Positions 6,689 to 14,686 of a stretch of 16,774 nt of DNA are shown here, one piece after another. The notes under the pieces are model-generated. The model was not told the DNA's origin. It made no database searches and was given only the letters and a program-made list of their open reading frames with translations. Both the position numbers and the translations under genes were made by a program. How positions within the stretch are numbered: the first letter of the stretch is position 1; every line of letters starts with the position of its first letter. The stretch comes from an uncultured Clostridia bacterium (GTDB lineage Bacteria; Bacillota; Clostridia; Christensenellales; Aristaeellaceae), in assembly GCA_934636425.1 (NCBI GenBank), contig CAKUAV010000058.1, forward strand, positions 1 through 16,774, written 5' to 3'.

Positions 6689-9139
6689 ATGGCTTTTTTT
6701 GCAAGATTTACTGAAAGGGCGCAGCGCGCTCTGCTGGCCGCTCAAAAGGAAGCGGCGGCCATGCACAGAAATTATGTGGGCACCGAGCATCTGCTGCTCG
6801 GCATTATGCGCGATCCGGGCAAGGCGGGATTGATTCTCAACGCCGTCTCGGAGGAGGCGCTGCGCGCAACGATCGTCCAGATGGTGGGCGAAGGCGACGA
6901 GCAGACCGCCGGCAAAACGATGTCCTATGCGCCGCGCACAAAGAAGGTGCTCGAGCAGAGCGCACGCGAGGCGCGCGATCTGGGACAGAACTATGTGGGC
7001 ACCGAGCATCTCCTGCTGGCGCTGCTGTTTGAACGCGAGGGCGTGGCGGCGCAGGCGCTCATGCGGCTGGGGCTTGATCTGGCGCAGGCGCGATCTCAGC
7101 TTCTGCAGGCCTGCGGCGGTGAAAAGGACAGCGCCGCGCCCAAGGAAAGCTCGACGCCCACAATCGATCAATACGCGCGTGATCTGACCGAATGCGCGAA
7201 GAACGGCGAGCTGGATCCCATCGTGGGGCGCAGCGTGGAGATTGAGCGCATCATGCAGATTCTCTGCCGCCGCCGCAAGAACAATCCCGTGCTGCTGGGC
7301 GAGCCGGGCGTGGGCAAATCGGCGGTGGTCGAGGGACTGGCGCAGATGATCGTATCCGGCGATGTTCCGGAAATTCTGAAGGAGCGCCGGCTTGTGCAGC
7401 TGGATCTTTCTGCCATGCTGGCCGGTGCGAAATACCGCGGCGAGTTTGAGGAACGGCTGAAGAACGCCGCCGCCGAAGTGCGCAGCGACGGCCGCATCAT
7501 ACTCTTTATAGACGAGCTGCACACGCTGGTGGGCGCGGGCGCGGGCGAAGGCTCGCTGGATGCGGCCAATATCCTAAAGCCCATGCTGGCGCGCGGCGAG
7601 CTGCAGTGCATCGGCGCGACAACGCCCTCCGAGTATCACAAAAAGATCGAGAAAGACGCGGCGCTGGCACGGCGCTTCCAGCCGGTCATGCTGGAGCCGC
7701 CCACGATCGACGATTCCATCGCCATACTGATGGGGCTGCGCGACGCGTACGAGGCGCATCACAAGGTCACGATCACCGACGACGCCATCGAGGCTGCCGT
7801 TCGGCTGAGCGATCGCTATATTTCCGACCGCGCCCTGCCCGACAAGGCGCTCGACCTGATCGACGAGGCGGCCGCCCGCGTGCGGATCCATGTGTTCACC
7901 GAGCCGCTCGATCTGCAGGAACAGGAAGAACGGCTCGACACGCTGACCAGAGAAATTGAGGAATCGGTCTCGAGCGAGAACTTTGAAAAGGCCGCCGAGC
8001 TGCGCGATCAGAAAAAACGGCTGCAAAACGACATGGCCGCGCGCCGTCAGGCCTGGGAAGCCCGCCGCGACGAGAAAAACGGCACAGTCGGCGAGGAGGA
8101 AGTGGCCGGTGTGGTGTCCGCCTGGACGGGCATTCCCGTTCAGCGCATGACCGAGGGCGAAGCGGCGCGGCTGATGCGCCTTGAGGACACGCTGAAAAAG
8201 CGCGTCATCGGTCAGGACGAAGCGGTCACGGCTGTGGCCAGAGCCGTCCGACGCGCGCGCGCGGGTCTCAAGGATCCCAGACGGCCGATCGGCTCGTTCA
8301 TATTCCTGGGCCCGACGGGCGTGGGAAAGACAGAGCTGTGCAAGGCGCTGGCCGAGGCGCTTTTCGGCGACGAAAACAGCATGATCCGCATCGATATGTC
8401 CGAATATATGGAAAAGCACAGCGTCTCGCGCATGATCGGTTCGCCGCCCGGCTATGTCGGCTTTGACGAGGGCGGTCAGCTGACCGAAAAGGTGCGCCGC
8501 CATCCCTACAGCGTGCTGCTCTTCGACGAGGTTGAAAAGGCGCATCCCGACGTGTTCAATGTGCTTTTGCAGATACTCGAGGATGGCCGACTGACCGACG
8601 GACAGGGACGCGTTGTGGACTTCAAAAACACCGTCATCGTCATGACCAGCAACGCCGGCGCGCACGCCATCAAAAAGCAGCGCACGATGGGCTTCGGCAG
8701 CGCGGCCGATGCGGCCAGGAGCTACGAGGCCATGAAGGCCAGCATCATGGACGAGGTCAAGCAGGTGTTCCGCCCCGAATTCATCAACCGCGTGGACGAA
8801 ATGATCGTATTCCATGAGCTGGAGCGCCCGGACATCGAACGCATCGCCGCGCTCATGCTGGGCGACGTGCAAAAGCGTCTGGCCGAGCAGGGCGTTCAGC
8901 TGGAAGTCGAGCCGGAAGCCGTCGCGCTGCTGGCAAACGAGGGCTACGATCCGCTCTACGGCGCGCGTCCCCTGCGCCGCGCCATACAGCGTCTGGTCGA
9001 GGATGCGCTCAGCGACGAGCTGCTGCTGGGCAACGTCCGGCTGGGCGGGCGCGTGCGCATGTCGGTCATCGGCGGCCGGCTGACGTTTGAGCAGGCTCTG
9101 CCCGCTCCGATCGAGGAGGTCAGAAAGCTCGAATCATAA
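6689..9139 (+). CDS. clpC: ATP-dependent Clp protease ATPase subunit ClpC
   Basis: A full-length Hsp100 unfoldase, 816 residues, that feeds substrates to ClpP. Two N-terminal Clp repeats each contain a GTEH motif (E33 and E106), which in Bacillus ClpC line the phospho-arginine pockets. AAA module 1 has Walker A GEPGVGKS from 204 and Walker B D275-E276. The middle domain carries a UVR-like coil (ENFEKAAELRDQ from 430). Module 2 has Walker A GPTGVGKT from 541, Walker B D613-E614 and the LYGARPLRRAIQ sensor-2 region. The MGF tripeptide at 667-669 lies in the ClpP-docking loop. AAGGAGG precedes the start at an ideal distance. It is the last gene of the CtsR-controlled operon, 31 bases after mcsB. 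Confidence 0.97.
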   Translation: MAFFARFTERAQRALLAAQKEAAAMHRNYVGTEHLLLGIMRDPGKAGLILNAVSEEALRATIVQMVGEGDEQTAGKTMSYAPRTKKVLEQSAREARDLGQNYVGTEHLLLALLFEREGVAAQALMRLGLDLAQARSQLLQACGGEKDSAAPKESSTPTIDQYARDLTECAKNGELDPIVGRSVEIERIMQILCRRRKNNPVLLGEPGVGKSAVVEGLAQMIVSGDVPEILKERRLVQLDLSAMLAGAKYRGEFEERLKNAAAEVRSDGRIILFIDELHTLVGAGAGEGSLDAANILKPMLARGELQCIGATTPSEYHKKIEKDAALARRFQPVMLEPPTIDDSIAILMGLRDAYEAHHKVTITDDAIEAAVRLSDRYISDRALPDKALDLIDEAAARVRIHVFTEPLDLQEQEERLDTLTREIEESVSSENFEKAAELRDQKKRLQNDMAARRQAWEARRDEKNGTVGEEEVAGVVSAWTGIPVQRMTEGEAARLMRLEDTLKKRVIGQDEAVTAVARAVRRARAGLKDPRRPIGSFIFLGPTGVGKTELCKALAEALFGDENSMIRIDMSEYMEKHSVSRMIGSPPGYVGFDEGGQLTEKVRRHPYSVLLFDEVEKAHPDVFNVLLQILEDGRLTDGQGRVVDFKNTVIVMTSNAGAHAIKKQRTMGFGSAADAARSYEAMKASIMDEVKQVFRPEFINRVDEMIVFHELERPDIERIAALMLGDVQKRLAEQGVQLEVEPEAVALLANEGYDPLYGARPLRRAIQRLVEDALSDELLLGNVRLGGRVRMSVIGGRLTFEQALPAPIEEVRKLES

Positions 9140-9149
9140 TCAAATCACA

Positions 9150-9197
9150 AAAGCCCTGCCCGGTTCCGTGCAAGCGTGCGGAATCGGGCAGGGCTTT
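9150..9197. terminator. Bidirectional terminator between clpC and pepT
   Basis: Arms at 9150-9168 and 9179-9197 pair over 19 positions with one G-T wobble, around a ten-base loop. T runs follow on both strands (TTT, then GTG, on plus; TTTTGTGATTT on minus), so it can end both convergent genes. The remaining bases up to 9247 hold nothing I recognise. Confidence 0.8.
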
Positions 9198-9247
9198 GTG
9201 CATACTGCGCGCCGATTTTACGGCGGGTCGGTTTCTCCGAGAGGCCG

Positions 9248-10459
9248 TTATCGCGCCTCGACGATGCGCCGCAGCATGGCCACCGCGTCGTCCATGTCCT
9301 GAAGCGGTATATACTCAAAGCGGCTGTGATAGTTCATGCCGCCGGTGGGCAGATTGGGGCAGGGCAGGCCCATGAAGGACAGGCGCGCGCCGTCTGTGCC
9401 GCCCCGGATGGGCGAATCGACCGGCTCGTAACCGATATTGCGCAGCGCCTCGCGGGCGCGCTCGACGACGTCCATGTGATCGGCCAGCACCTCGATCATG
9501 TTGTAATAGCTGTCCCTGACGGCGGCCTCGACCGTGCCGGCGCCGTATTTGACGTTGAGATAGTCGACCACCTGCTGAATATAGGCCTTGCGCGCGTTGA
9601 ATTTTTCCTTATCGTGATCGCGGATGATGTAGCGCAGCGTCGCCTTTTCCACAACGCCGCTCATCTCGGTCAGGTGATAGAAGCCCTCGCGGGAGGACGT
9701 ATGCGCGGGCGTTTCGGCGGGCGGCAGCATGGAGATGAATTCGTTCGCGATGAGCAGCGCGCTCTTCATCATGTTTTTGGCCGAACCGGGATGAATGTTC
9801 ACGCCGTGAATCGTAATCGTCGCACCGGCCGCATTGAAATTCTCATATTCCAGCTCGGGCAGCTCGCCGCCGTCCATGGTATAGGCGAAATCCGCGCCGA
9901 AGAGCGGCACGTTGAACAGATCCGCGCCGCGTCCGATTTCCTCATCGGGCGTAAAGCCGATGCGGATTTTGCCGTGCCTGATCTCCGGATGCGCGTTCAG
10001 TTCCTCGACGAGCGTGAGAATCTCGGCAATGCCGGCCTTGTCGTCCGCGCCCAGCAGCGTGCGCCCGTCGGTGATCAGCAGATCCTTGCCCACGCAGGCG
10101 TTCAGATGCGGATAGACGGCGGGGCTCAATACGGGCGCGCCGCTTTCATTCATGGCGATGTCGCCGCCCTGATAGTTTTTGACGATGTGCGCATTCATCG
10201 GCATGGCGGGCGCGTCGGCCACTGTGTCCATATGCGCGATCAGGCCGATCACCGGCTGGCCGTCGACATTGGCGGGCAGCGTGCCGTAAATATAGCCGTG
10301 TTCGTCCTGAAAGGCGTCTTCAATGCCGAGCTGTTTCATTTCCTCGACCAGTGCGCGGCCAAATACCCGCTGACCCTCGCTGCTGGGGCAGCTTTCGCAG
10401 GCTTCGTCAGAGGTCGTATCAAACATGATGTATTTCATCAGTCTCTCATAAGCGCGCAT
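9248..10459 (-). CDS. pepT: Peptidase T (tripeptide aminopeptidase, M20B)
   Basis: A 403-residue cytoplasmic zinc exopeptidase that removes the N-terminal residue of tripeptides. Recognisable family blocks run in order: FDTTSDE and ESCPSSEGQ near the start, the IAHMDT metal and catalytic motif, LLGADDKAG with the bridging Asp, FTPDEEIGRGAD with the catalytic and metal Glu, YTMDGG, the dimerisation-domain GVNIHPGSAKN segment, IRGGTDGARLS, and NYHSRFE with the last metal His. The length matches the family (about 405-410). I start at the ATG at 10459, nine bases after GAGGAGG. Upstream in-frame ATG and TTG codons overlap or abut that ribosome site. The gene stands alone, convergent with clpC and divergent from the nitroreductase, with its own promoter. 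Confidence 0.95.
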   Translation of the reverse strand: MRAYERLMKYIMFDTTSDEACESCPSSEGQRVFGRALVEEMKQLGIEDAFQDEHGYIYGTLPANVDGQPVIGLIAHMDTVADAPAMPMNAHIVKNYQGGDIAMNESGAPVLSPAVYPHLNACVGKDLLITDGRTLLGADDKAGIAEILTLVEELNAHPEIRHGKIRIGFTPDEEIGRGADLFNVPLFGADFAYTMDGGELPELEYENFNAAGATITIHGVNIHPGSAKNMMKSALLIANEFISMLPPAETPAHTSSREGFYHLTEMSGVVEKATLRYIIRDHDKEKFNARKAYIQQVVDYLNVKYGAGTVEAAVRDSYYNMIEVLADHMDVVERAREALRNIGYEPVDSPIRGGTDGARLSFMGLPCPNLPTGGMNYHSRFEYIPLQDMDDAVAMLRRIVEAR

Positions 10460-10496
10460 GGGAATCATCCTCCTCAAAATTCATAATTTCGCCTCC

Positions 10497-10525
10497 ATTA
10501 TATCACCAAATCCGCCCCTTTGCAA
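10497..10525 (-). promoter_or_regulatory. Promoter of pepT
   Basis: Read on the minus strand, TTGCAA (10525-10520) is followed after 17 bases by a perfect TATAAT (10502-10497). It lies about 38 bases upstream of the pepT start and back to back with the nitroreductase promoter. Confidence 0.8.
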
Positions 10526-10528
10526 CGA

Positions 10529-10557
10529 TTGACAGCGCGGCTTAAAAATGCTATCAT
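10529..10557 (+). promoter_or_regulatory. Promoter of the nitroreductase/DUF362 operon
   Basis: A perfect TTGACA at 10529-10534 is followed after 17 bases by TATCAT at 10552-10557, a near-consensus sigma-A promoter. Its -35 lies three bases from that of pepT. AAAGGAGG at 10579-10586 serves the first gene. Confidence 0.85.
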
Positions 10558-10594
10558 TCAGTCATGAGAACATGAATCAAAGGAGGCTTTTGAC

Positions 10595-11110
10595 ATGAAC
10601 GAAACCATCCGGACTTTGCTGACGCGCCGCTCCATCCGTTCCTATAAGCCGGAAATCGTGCCGCGCGAGGCGCTTGAGCAGATTGTCGAGTGCGGACGCT
10701 TCGCCGCAACCGCCATGGGCTGCCAGCCGTGGCACTTCACCGTCGTGACCGACCGCGCGCTGCTGGACAAGATCAGCGCGGCCTGCGGAGATCCCGAGAA
10801 CGACACATTCCGCGGCGCGCCCTGCGCCATCATCGTTTCGGCCGAGAAGAGCAACGAGATGTTCGGCGATATCGACTGCGCCAACGCCACCGAAAACATG
10901 GCCGTGGCCGCAAAGGCGCTGAATCTGGGCAGCTGCTATATCGCCTCGTTCCGCCGCGCCTTCGAATCGGCCGAGAAGGAAAACCTGCTCCGCGCGCTGA
11001 GCATTCCCGCCGGCTACCGTCCGACGCTGGCGCTGGCCGTTGGATATGCGCTTGAAGAGCCGAAGGAGCGCGCGCCGCGCCGCGAGGGCACCGTCAACTG
11101 GGTTGAATAA
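10595..11110 (+). CDS. Nitroreductase-family FMN oxidoreductase
   Basis: A short, 171-residue member of the nitroreductase superfamily, which uses FMN and NAD(P)H to reduce nitroaromatics, quinones, enones and similar compounds. The N-terminal TRRSIRSYK motif (10-18) supplies the FMN phosphate-binding arginines. QPWHFTVV (about 44-51) and the central NATENMAVAAKALNLGSCYI helix and turn are typical, and a VGYALEEP segment closes the FMN site near the C-terminus. There is no attached iron-sulfur domain. It heads a two-gene operon with the DUF362/ferredoxin protein 29 bases downstream, which could feed it electrons; that link is inference from position only. The physiological substrate is unknown. 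Confidence 0.9.
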   Translation: MNETIRTLLTRRSIRSYKPEIVPREALEQIVECGRFAATAMGCQPWHFTVVTDRALLDKISAACGDPENDTFRGAPCAIIVSAEKSNEMFGDIDCANATENMAVAAKALNLGSCYIASFRRAFESAEKENLLRALSIPAGYRPTLALAVGYALEEPKERAPRREGTVNWVE

Positions 11111-11139
11111 CTTTTTATCATAGAGGAGAGAAACGCGCC

Positions 11140-12273
11140 ATGGAAAAGTCCAAGGTTTATTTTACCGATTTCCGCACGAAAGCCTTTGGCGACGGCCTGC
11201 CCGCCAAGCTGCAAAAGCTGATCAGGAGAGCCGGCATTGCCGATCTCGATCTGGACGGCAAGTTCGTCGCCATCAAAATACACTTTGGCGAGCTGGGCAA
11301 CATCAGCTATCTGCGCCCCAACTATGCCCGCGCCGTCGTGGATGTTGTGAAGGAGCTGGGCGGCAAGCCCTTTCTGACCGACTGCAACACGCTCTATCCC
11401 GGCAGCCGCAAAAATGCTCTGGAGCACCTCGAGTGCGCCTGGCAGAACGGCTTTACGCCCCTGACCGTCAACTGTCCCATACTGATCGGCGATGGCCTGA
11501 AGGGCACCGACGACATTGAAGTGCCTGTAAACGGCGGCGAGTATCTCAAGACGGCGAAGATCGGCCGCGCGATTATGGATGCGGACGTGTTCATCAGCCT
11601 GACCCACTTCAAGGGCCATGAGACGACCGGCTTTGGCGGCACGATCAAAAACATCGGCATGGGCTGCGGCTCGCGCGCCGGCAAGAAGGATCAGCACAAC
11701 AACGGCCAGCCGCAGGTCAACGAAGAAAAGTGCCGCGGCTGCAAGCGCTGCCAGAGGGAATGCGCCAACGACGGCCTGGTCTTCGACGTCATGAAGCGCA
11801 AGATGCACGTCGACAAGGCGCACTGCGTGGGCTGCGGCCGCTGTCTGGGCGCGTGTAATTTCGACGCGATCAGCTTCTCGACGTCCTCCGCCATTTCCGA
11901 GCTGAACTGCCGCATGGCCGAATACACAAAGGCCGTTGTGGACGGCCGCCCCAACTTCCATATTTCGCTGATTGTGGACGTTTCGCCCAACTGCGACTGC
12001 CACTGTGAGAACGACGCGCCGATCCTGCCCAACATCGGCATGTTCGCCTCGTTCGATCCGCTGGCGCTCGATCAGGCCTGCGTGGACGCGTGTCAGGCGG
12101 CGCAGCCCATCCGCGCCAGTCAGCTGGGCGACAGGATGGCCATGCCCAATTTCATCGACCGCCACGACCACTTCAAAAACTCCACGCCGGAATCCGAGTG
12201 GCGCACCTGCCTCGAGCATGCCGAGAAGATCGGCTTGGGCAGCCGCGACTATGAGCTGATTACGGTCAAATAA
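11140..12273 (+). CDS. DUF362 domain protein with two 4Fe-4S clusters
   Basis: A 377-residue protein. The N-terminal half is a DUF362 domain (VAIKIHFGELGN near the start, FISLTHFKGHETTGFGG and IKNIGMGCGSRAGK in the middle). Two ferredoxin motifs follow: C198-x2-C201-x2-C204-x3-C208 and C229-x2-C232-x2-C235-x3-C239. Both lack the Pro that usually follows the fourth Cys. A further compact C285-x-C287-x-C289 lies in SPNCDCHCEND, followed by a DPLALDQACVDAC segment typical of the family. DUF362 proteins have no settled function; they are regarded as cytoplasmic iron-sulfur proteins of anaerobes. AGAGGAG precedes the start. No terminator separates it from the nitroreductase, so the two are probably co-transcribed. 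Confidence 0.9.
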   Translation: MEKSKVYFTDFRTKAFGDGLPAKLQKLIRRAGIADLDLDGKFVAIKIHFGELGNISYLRPNYARAVVDVVKELGGKPFLTDCNTLYPGSRKNALEHLECAWQNGFTPLTVNCPILIGDGLKGTDDIEVPVNGGEYLKTAKIGRAIMDADVFISLTHFKGHETTGFGGTIKNIGMGCGSRAGKKDQHNNGQPQVNEEKCRGCKRCQRECANDGLVFDVMKRKMHVDKAHCVGCGRCLGACNFDAISFSTSSAISELNCRMAEYTKAVVDGRPNFHISLIVDVSPNCDCHCENDAPILPNIGMFASFDPLALDQACVDACQAAQPIRASQLGDRMAMPNFIDRHDHFKNSTPESEWRTCLEHAEKIGLGSRDYELITVK

Positions 12274-12283
12274 ATCGGCCTTT

Positions 12284-12327
12284 TCGGCGCGGCTCACGTC
12301 TGACAAGGCGGGCGTTTGCCGCGCCGA
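12284..12327 (+). terminator. Possible terminator after the DUF362 gene
   Basis: A nine-base GC-rich stem (12284-12292 with 12319-12327) encloses a 26-base loop, followed by TTGTCTATTTT. The long loop and broken T run make this a weak candidate. The rest of the intergenic stretch up to 12382 shows nothing I recognise. Confidence 0.35.
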
Positions 12328-12382
12328 TTGTCTATTTTGCAGGAGAGTTTACCGGAAACAGGCATATTTTTTCAAAAAGAGC

Positions 12383-12411
12383 TTGAATTTTGCGCCGCGC
12401 TGAATTATGAT
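12383..12411 (+). promoter_or_regulatory. Promoter of the sugar isomerase/transglutaminase operon
   Basis: TTGAAT at 12383-12388 is followed after 17 bases by TATGAT at 12406-12411, about 57 bases before the start codon. Confidence 0.75.
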
Positions 12412-12415
12412 AGGG

Positions 12416-12435
12416 GTGCGCTTGAAAGAGCGCGC
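12416..12435 (+). other. Small hairpin at the expected 5' end of the mRNA
   Basis: GTGCGC at 12416-12421 pairs with GCGCGC at 12430-12435 (one G-U pair) around an eight-base loop. The expected transcription start is near 12418, so it would cap the message end or overlap an operator. Its role is unknown. Confidence 0.35.
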
Positions 12436-12468
12436 AACCGAACCTTCCGATAAAGGAGATGCTGTGTT

Positions 12469-13239
12469 ATGAAAATCGGCGCTCAGCTCTTTACAGTCCG
12501 CGATTATTGCAAGACGACGGATGATTTTGCCAGGACGCTCAAAAGGGTGGCCGGGATCGGCTATACCTCCGTTCAGGTGAGCGGCACATGCGCCTACGAT
12601 CCGAAATGGCTGGCGGAGGAGCTAAAGAAGAACAACCTCACCTGCGATCTGACGCACACCAGCTTTGATCGTATGTGTGCGGAAACGGATACCGTGGTCG
12701 CTGAACACAAGATCTTCGGCTGCCACTATCTTGGGCTTGGCTCCATGCCGGCCATGTGGGGCATGGAGGACAAGCTCCAGGCGCTGGCGCCCTTCATCGA
12801 GCAAGCCAAACCGATGGTGAAGCGCGTTCGCGAACTGGGCGGCAAGGTGATGTATCACAACCACGACGTGGAATACTATTTCGGCGGCGAGCGCAACATG
12901 ATGGAGCGCCTCTCCGACGCATTCGGCGCCGACGAGCTTGGCTTCACGCTGGATACCTACTGGGCAGAGTACAGCGGCCATAATCCCATCAGAGAGCTGG
13001 AGTGCCTCACAGGCCGCGTGGACTGCATTCACCTGAAGGACATGGAGATTCTGCCGGACGGCAAGAAGCGCTTTGCGCCGGTCGGCCATGGCGTGATGGA
13101 TTTTGACGCGATTCTCGCCGCCGCCGAAAAGGCCGGCACGAAATACGCCTTTGTGGAGCAGGACGACTGCTTCGGCGAGGATCCGTTCGATTGCCTGAAG
13201 AAGAGCTATGATTTCCTCGCTTCAAGAGGATATCGCTAA
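12469..13239 (+). CDS. Sugar phosphate isomerase/epimerase (xylose isomerase-like TIM barrel)
   Basis: A 256-residue AP-endonuclease-2/xylose-isomerase-like barrel. Proteins of this group isomerise or epimerise free or phosphorylated sugars and inositols, or process their keto derivatives. It opens with the typical KIGAQLFTVRD strand. Metal and substrate residues sit in MYHNHDVEY (H130, H132), TLDTYW (D162), CIHLKDM (H188, D191) and FVEQDD (E230). There is no signal peptide, so it is cytoplasmic. AAGGAG lies eleven bases before ATG 12469. It is first in an operon, 19 bases before the transglutaminase-like gene. The exact substrate cannot be told from sequence. Confidence 0.9.
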   Translation: MKIGAQLFTVRDYCKTTDDFARTLKRVAGIGYTSVQVSGTCAYDPKWLAEELKKNNLTCDLTHTSFDRMCAETDTVVAEHKIFGCHYLGLGSMPAMWGMEDKLQALAPFIEQAKPMVKRVRELGGKVMYHNHDVEYYFGGERNMMERLSDAFGADELGFTLDTYWAEYSGHNPIRELECLTGRVDCIHLKDMEILPDGKKRFAPVGHGVMDFDAILAAAEKAGTKYAFVEQDDCFGEDPFDCLKKSYDFLASRGYR

Positions 13240-13258
13240 GCAGTAAAGGAGAAAGCAT

Positions 13259-14629
13259 ATGGCTGAAAACTGGGGCGCGCTGAGCGTCGGGCTTCCTGAG
13301 GACATACTGAAAAAGAAATGGGCGGGCGATTTCAAGGGCGCGCTGGATCTGATCGAGGCGCGGCTTGCCGATCCCCGCGTGCCGCTCTCGCTCAAAGAGG
13401 GCCTGAAGACGGAAAAAATCATTCTTGAACGGCTGCCGCGCGAATATCCCATTCCGCGCGCTCAGGCCATCGAGAAGGTGCGGGAGCGCATTCCCGATTT
13501 CACCGAGGAGGAATTCGACCGACTGGAGCTGGAAAACAAGCTGGATTACATCTATGTGCTGGGCGAGAAGATGTATTTCAGGCGCTTTTTGAACACACTG
13601 CTCAAGGTCAATCCCGATCTGGCCGCCCGCGCGGGAATTGAGCCCGGCAAATGGCCCAATCAGCTGGATGAGATCATCGGCCGCATGAAGAAACAGGGCA
13701 GGGTGACCTGCCACGTTCGCATGAAGCACACAGTCTATATCGAGGACGACGCCTTCGTGCCGGGCGAAACCTACACCGTCCATATCCCGATCCCCGTGCC
13801 CGCGGCGCAGATTCACAACATCCGCCTGCTGACAAAGGACAAAAACATGATCGTCGCGCCGGAAAATCAGGCGCAGCGCACCGTGTGCTTCAGGGAAAAG
13901 CTGACCGAAAACAAGCGCTTCAGCGTGGAATACGAATACGACAACATCTGTCACTATGTCGACCCCATGCAGAAAGGCGATATGGTGTATCCGACCGCCG
14001 ATCCTGTCAAAAAATCCGACACGGAGGAGCTGCTGCCGCACATCGCCTTTACGCCGTTCATGCGCGCGCTGGCGAAGGAGCTGGCCGGAGACGAAACCGA
14101 CCCCGTGCGCATTGCCCGCCGCTTCTATGACTACTGCACGACGAAGGTGACATACACGTTCGTGCGCAGCTATCTGACGATCGAAAACGGCTCGGAATAC
14201 GCGGCCATCAACCAGAAGGGCGACTGCGGCATTCAGGCGCTGTGCTTCATCACGCTGTGCCGCATTGCGGGCATTCCCGCGCGCTGGCAGTCCGGCCTTG
14301 AGATGACGCCGCCCTCGTCCGTGGGCAATCACGACTGGGCGCAGTTCTACGCCGGCGAGCGCGGCTGGGTGTTCTGCGACTGTTCCTATGGCGGCAGCGC
14401 CTGGCGCAGCGGAAACTATGAGCGCTGGAATTTCTATTTCGGCAATCTGGAGCCGTGGCGCATGGTCAGCAGCTCCGACTATCAGGCCGAGTTCTATCCG
14501 CCCAAGCAGCACACCCGAATCGATCCCTACGACAACCAGTGCGGCGAGGTCGAAACGGAAACGCGCGGCCTGACCGGCTTTGAGTGCGACTGCGAATTCG
14601 AGCTGCTCGAACTGACCGAACGCGATTGA
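13259..14629 (+). CDS. Transglutaminase-like (papain-fold) domain protein
   Basis: A 456-residue protein without signal peptide or membrane segment, so probably cytoplasmic. The N-terminal 150 residues are helical and unassigned. A beta-rich middle part (about 155-250) contains VTCHVRMKHTVYI and looks like the domain that often precedes bacterial transglutaminase folds. The catalytic core has C323 in the KGDCGIQALCF motif, H358 in GNHDWAQFY and D374 in WVFCDCSYGG, the complete Cys-His-Asp triad. Such bacterial proteins are often proteases or amidases rather than crosslinkers; the substrate is unknown. AAAGGAG lies before ATG 13259. The 19-base gap to the sugar isomerase suggests co-transcription, but no functional link is evident. 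A terminator follows. Confidence 0.85.
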   Translation: MAENWGALSVGLPEDILKKKWAGDFKGALDLIEARLADPRVPLSLKEGLKTEKIILERLPREYPIPRAQAIEKVRERIPDFTEEEFDRLELENKLDYIYVLGEKMYFRRFLNTLLKVNPDLAARAGIEPGKWPNQLDEIIGRMKKQGRVTCHVRMKHTVYIEDDAFVPGETYTVHIPIPVPAAQIHNIRLLTKDKNMIVAPENQAQRTVCFREKLTENKRFSVEYEYDNICHYVDPMQKGDMVYPTADPVKKSDTEELLPHIAFTPFMRALAKELAGDETDPVRIARRFYDYCTTKVTYTFVRSYLTIENGSEYAAINQKGDCGIQALCFITLCRIAGIPARWQSGLEMTPPSSVGNHDWAQFYAGERGWVFCDCSYGGSAWRSGNYERWNFYFGNLEPWRMVSSSDYQAEFYPPKQHTRIDPYDNQCGEVETETRGLTGFECDCEFELLELTERD

Positions 14630-14642
14630 TCCCAACATAATT

Positions 14643-14685
14643 CAGGCCGATTCATCCATATGGCGGGTGAATCGGCCTGGTCTGT
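14643..14685. terminator. Terminator between the convergent transglutaminase and P1 peptidase genes
   Basis: Arms at 14643-14657 and 14665-14679 pair over 15 positions with one G-U, around a seven-base loop. GTCTGTTTT follows on the plus strand. On the minus strand the tail is AATTATGTT, a weaker T run, so it works best for the plus-strand gene and may also stop the other. Confidence 0.75.
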
Positions 14686-14686
14686 T

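Noticed and set aside
12423..12436. Catabolite-repression (cre) site before the sugar isomerase
   Set aside because: TGAAAGAGCGCGCA has the right ends but lacks the central CG at the required place.
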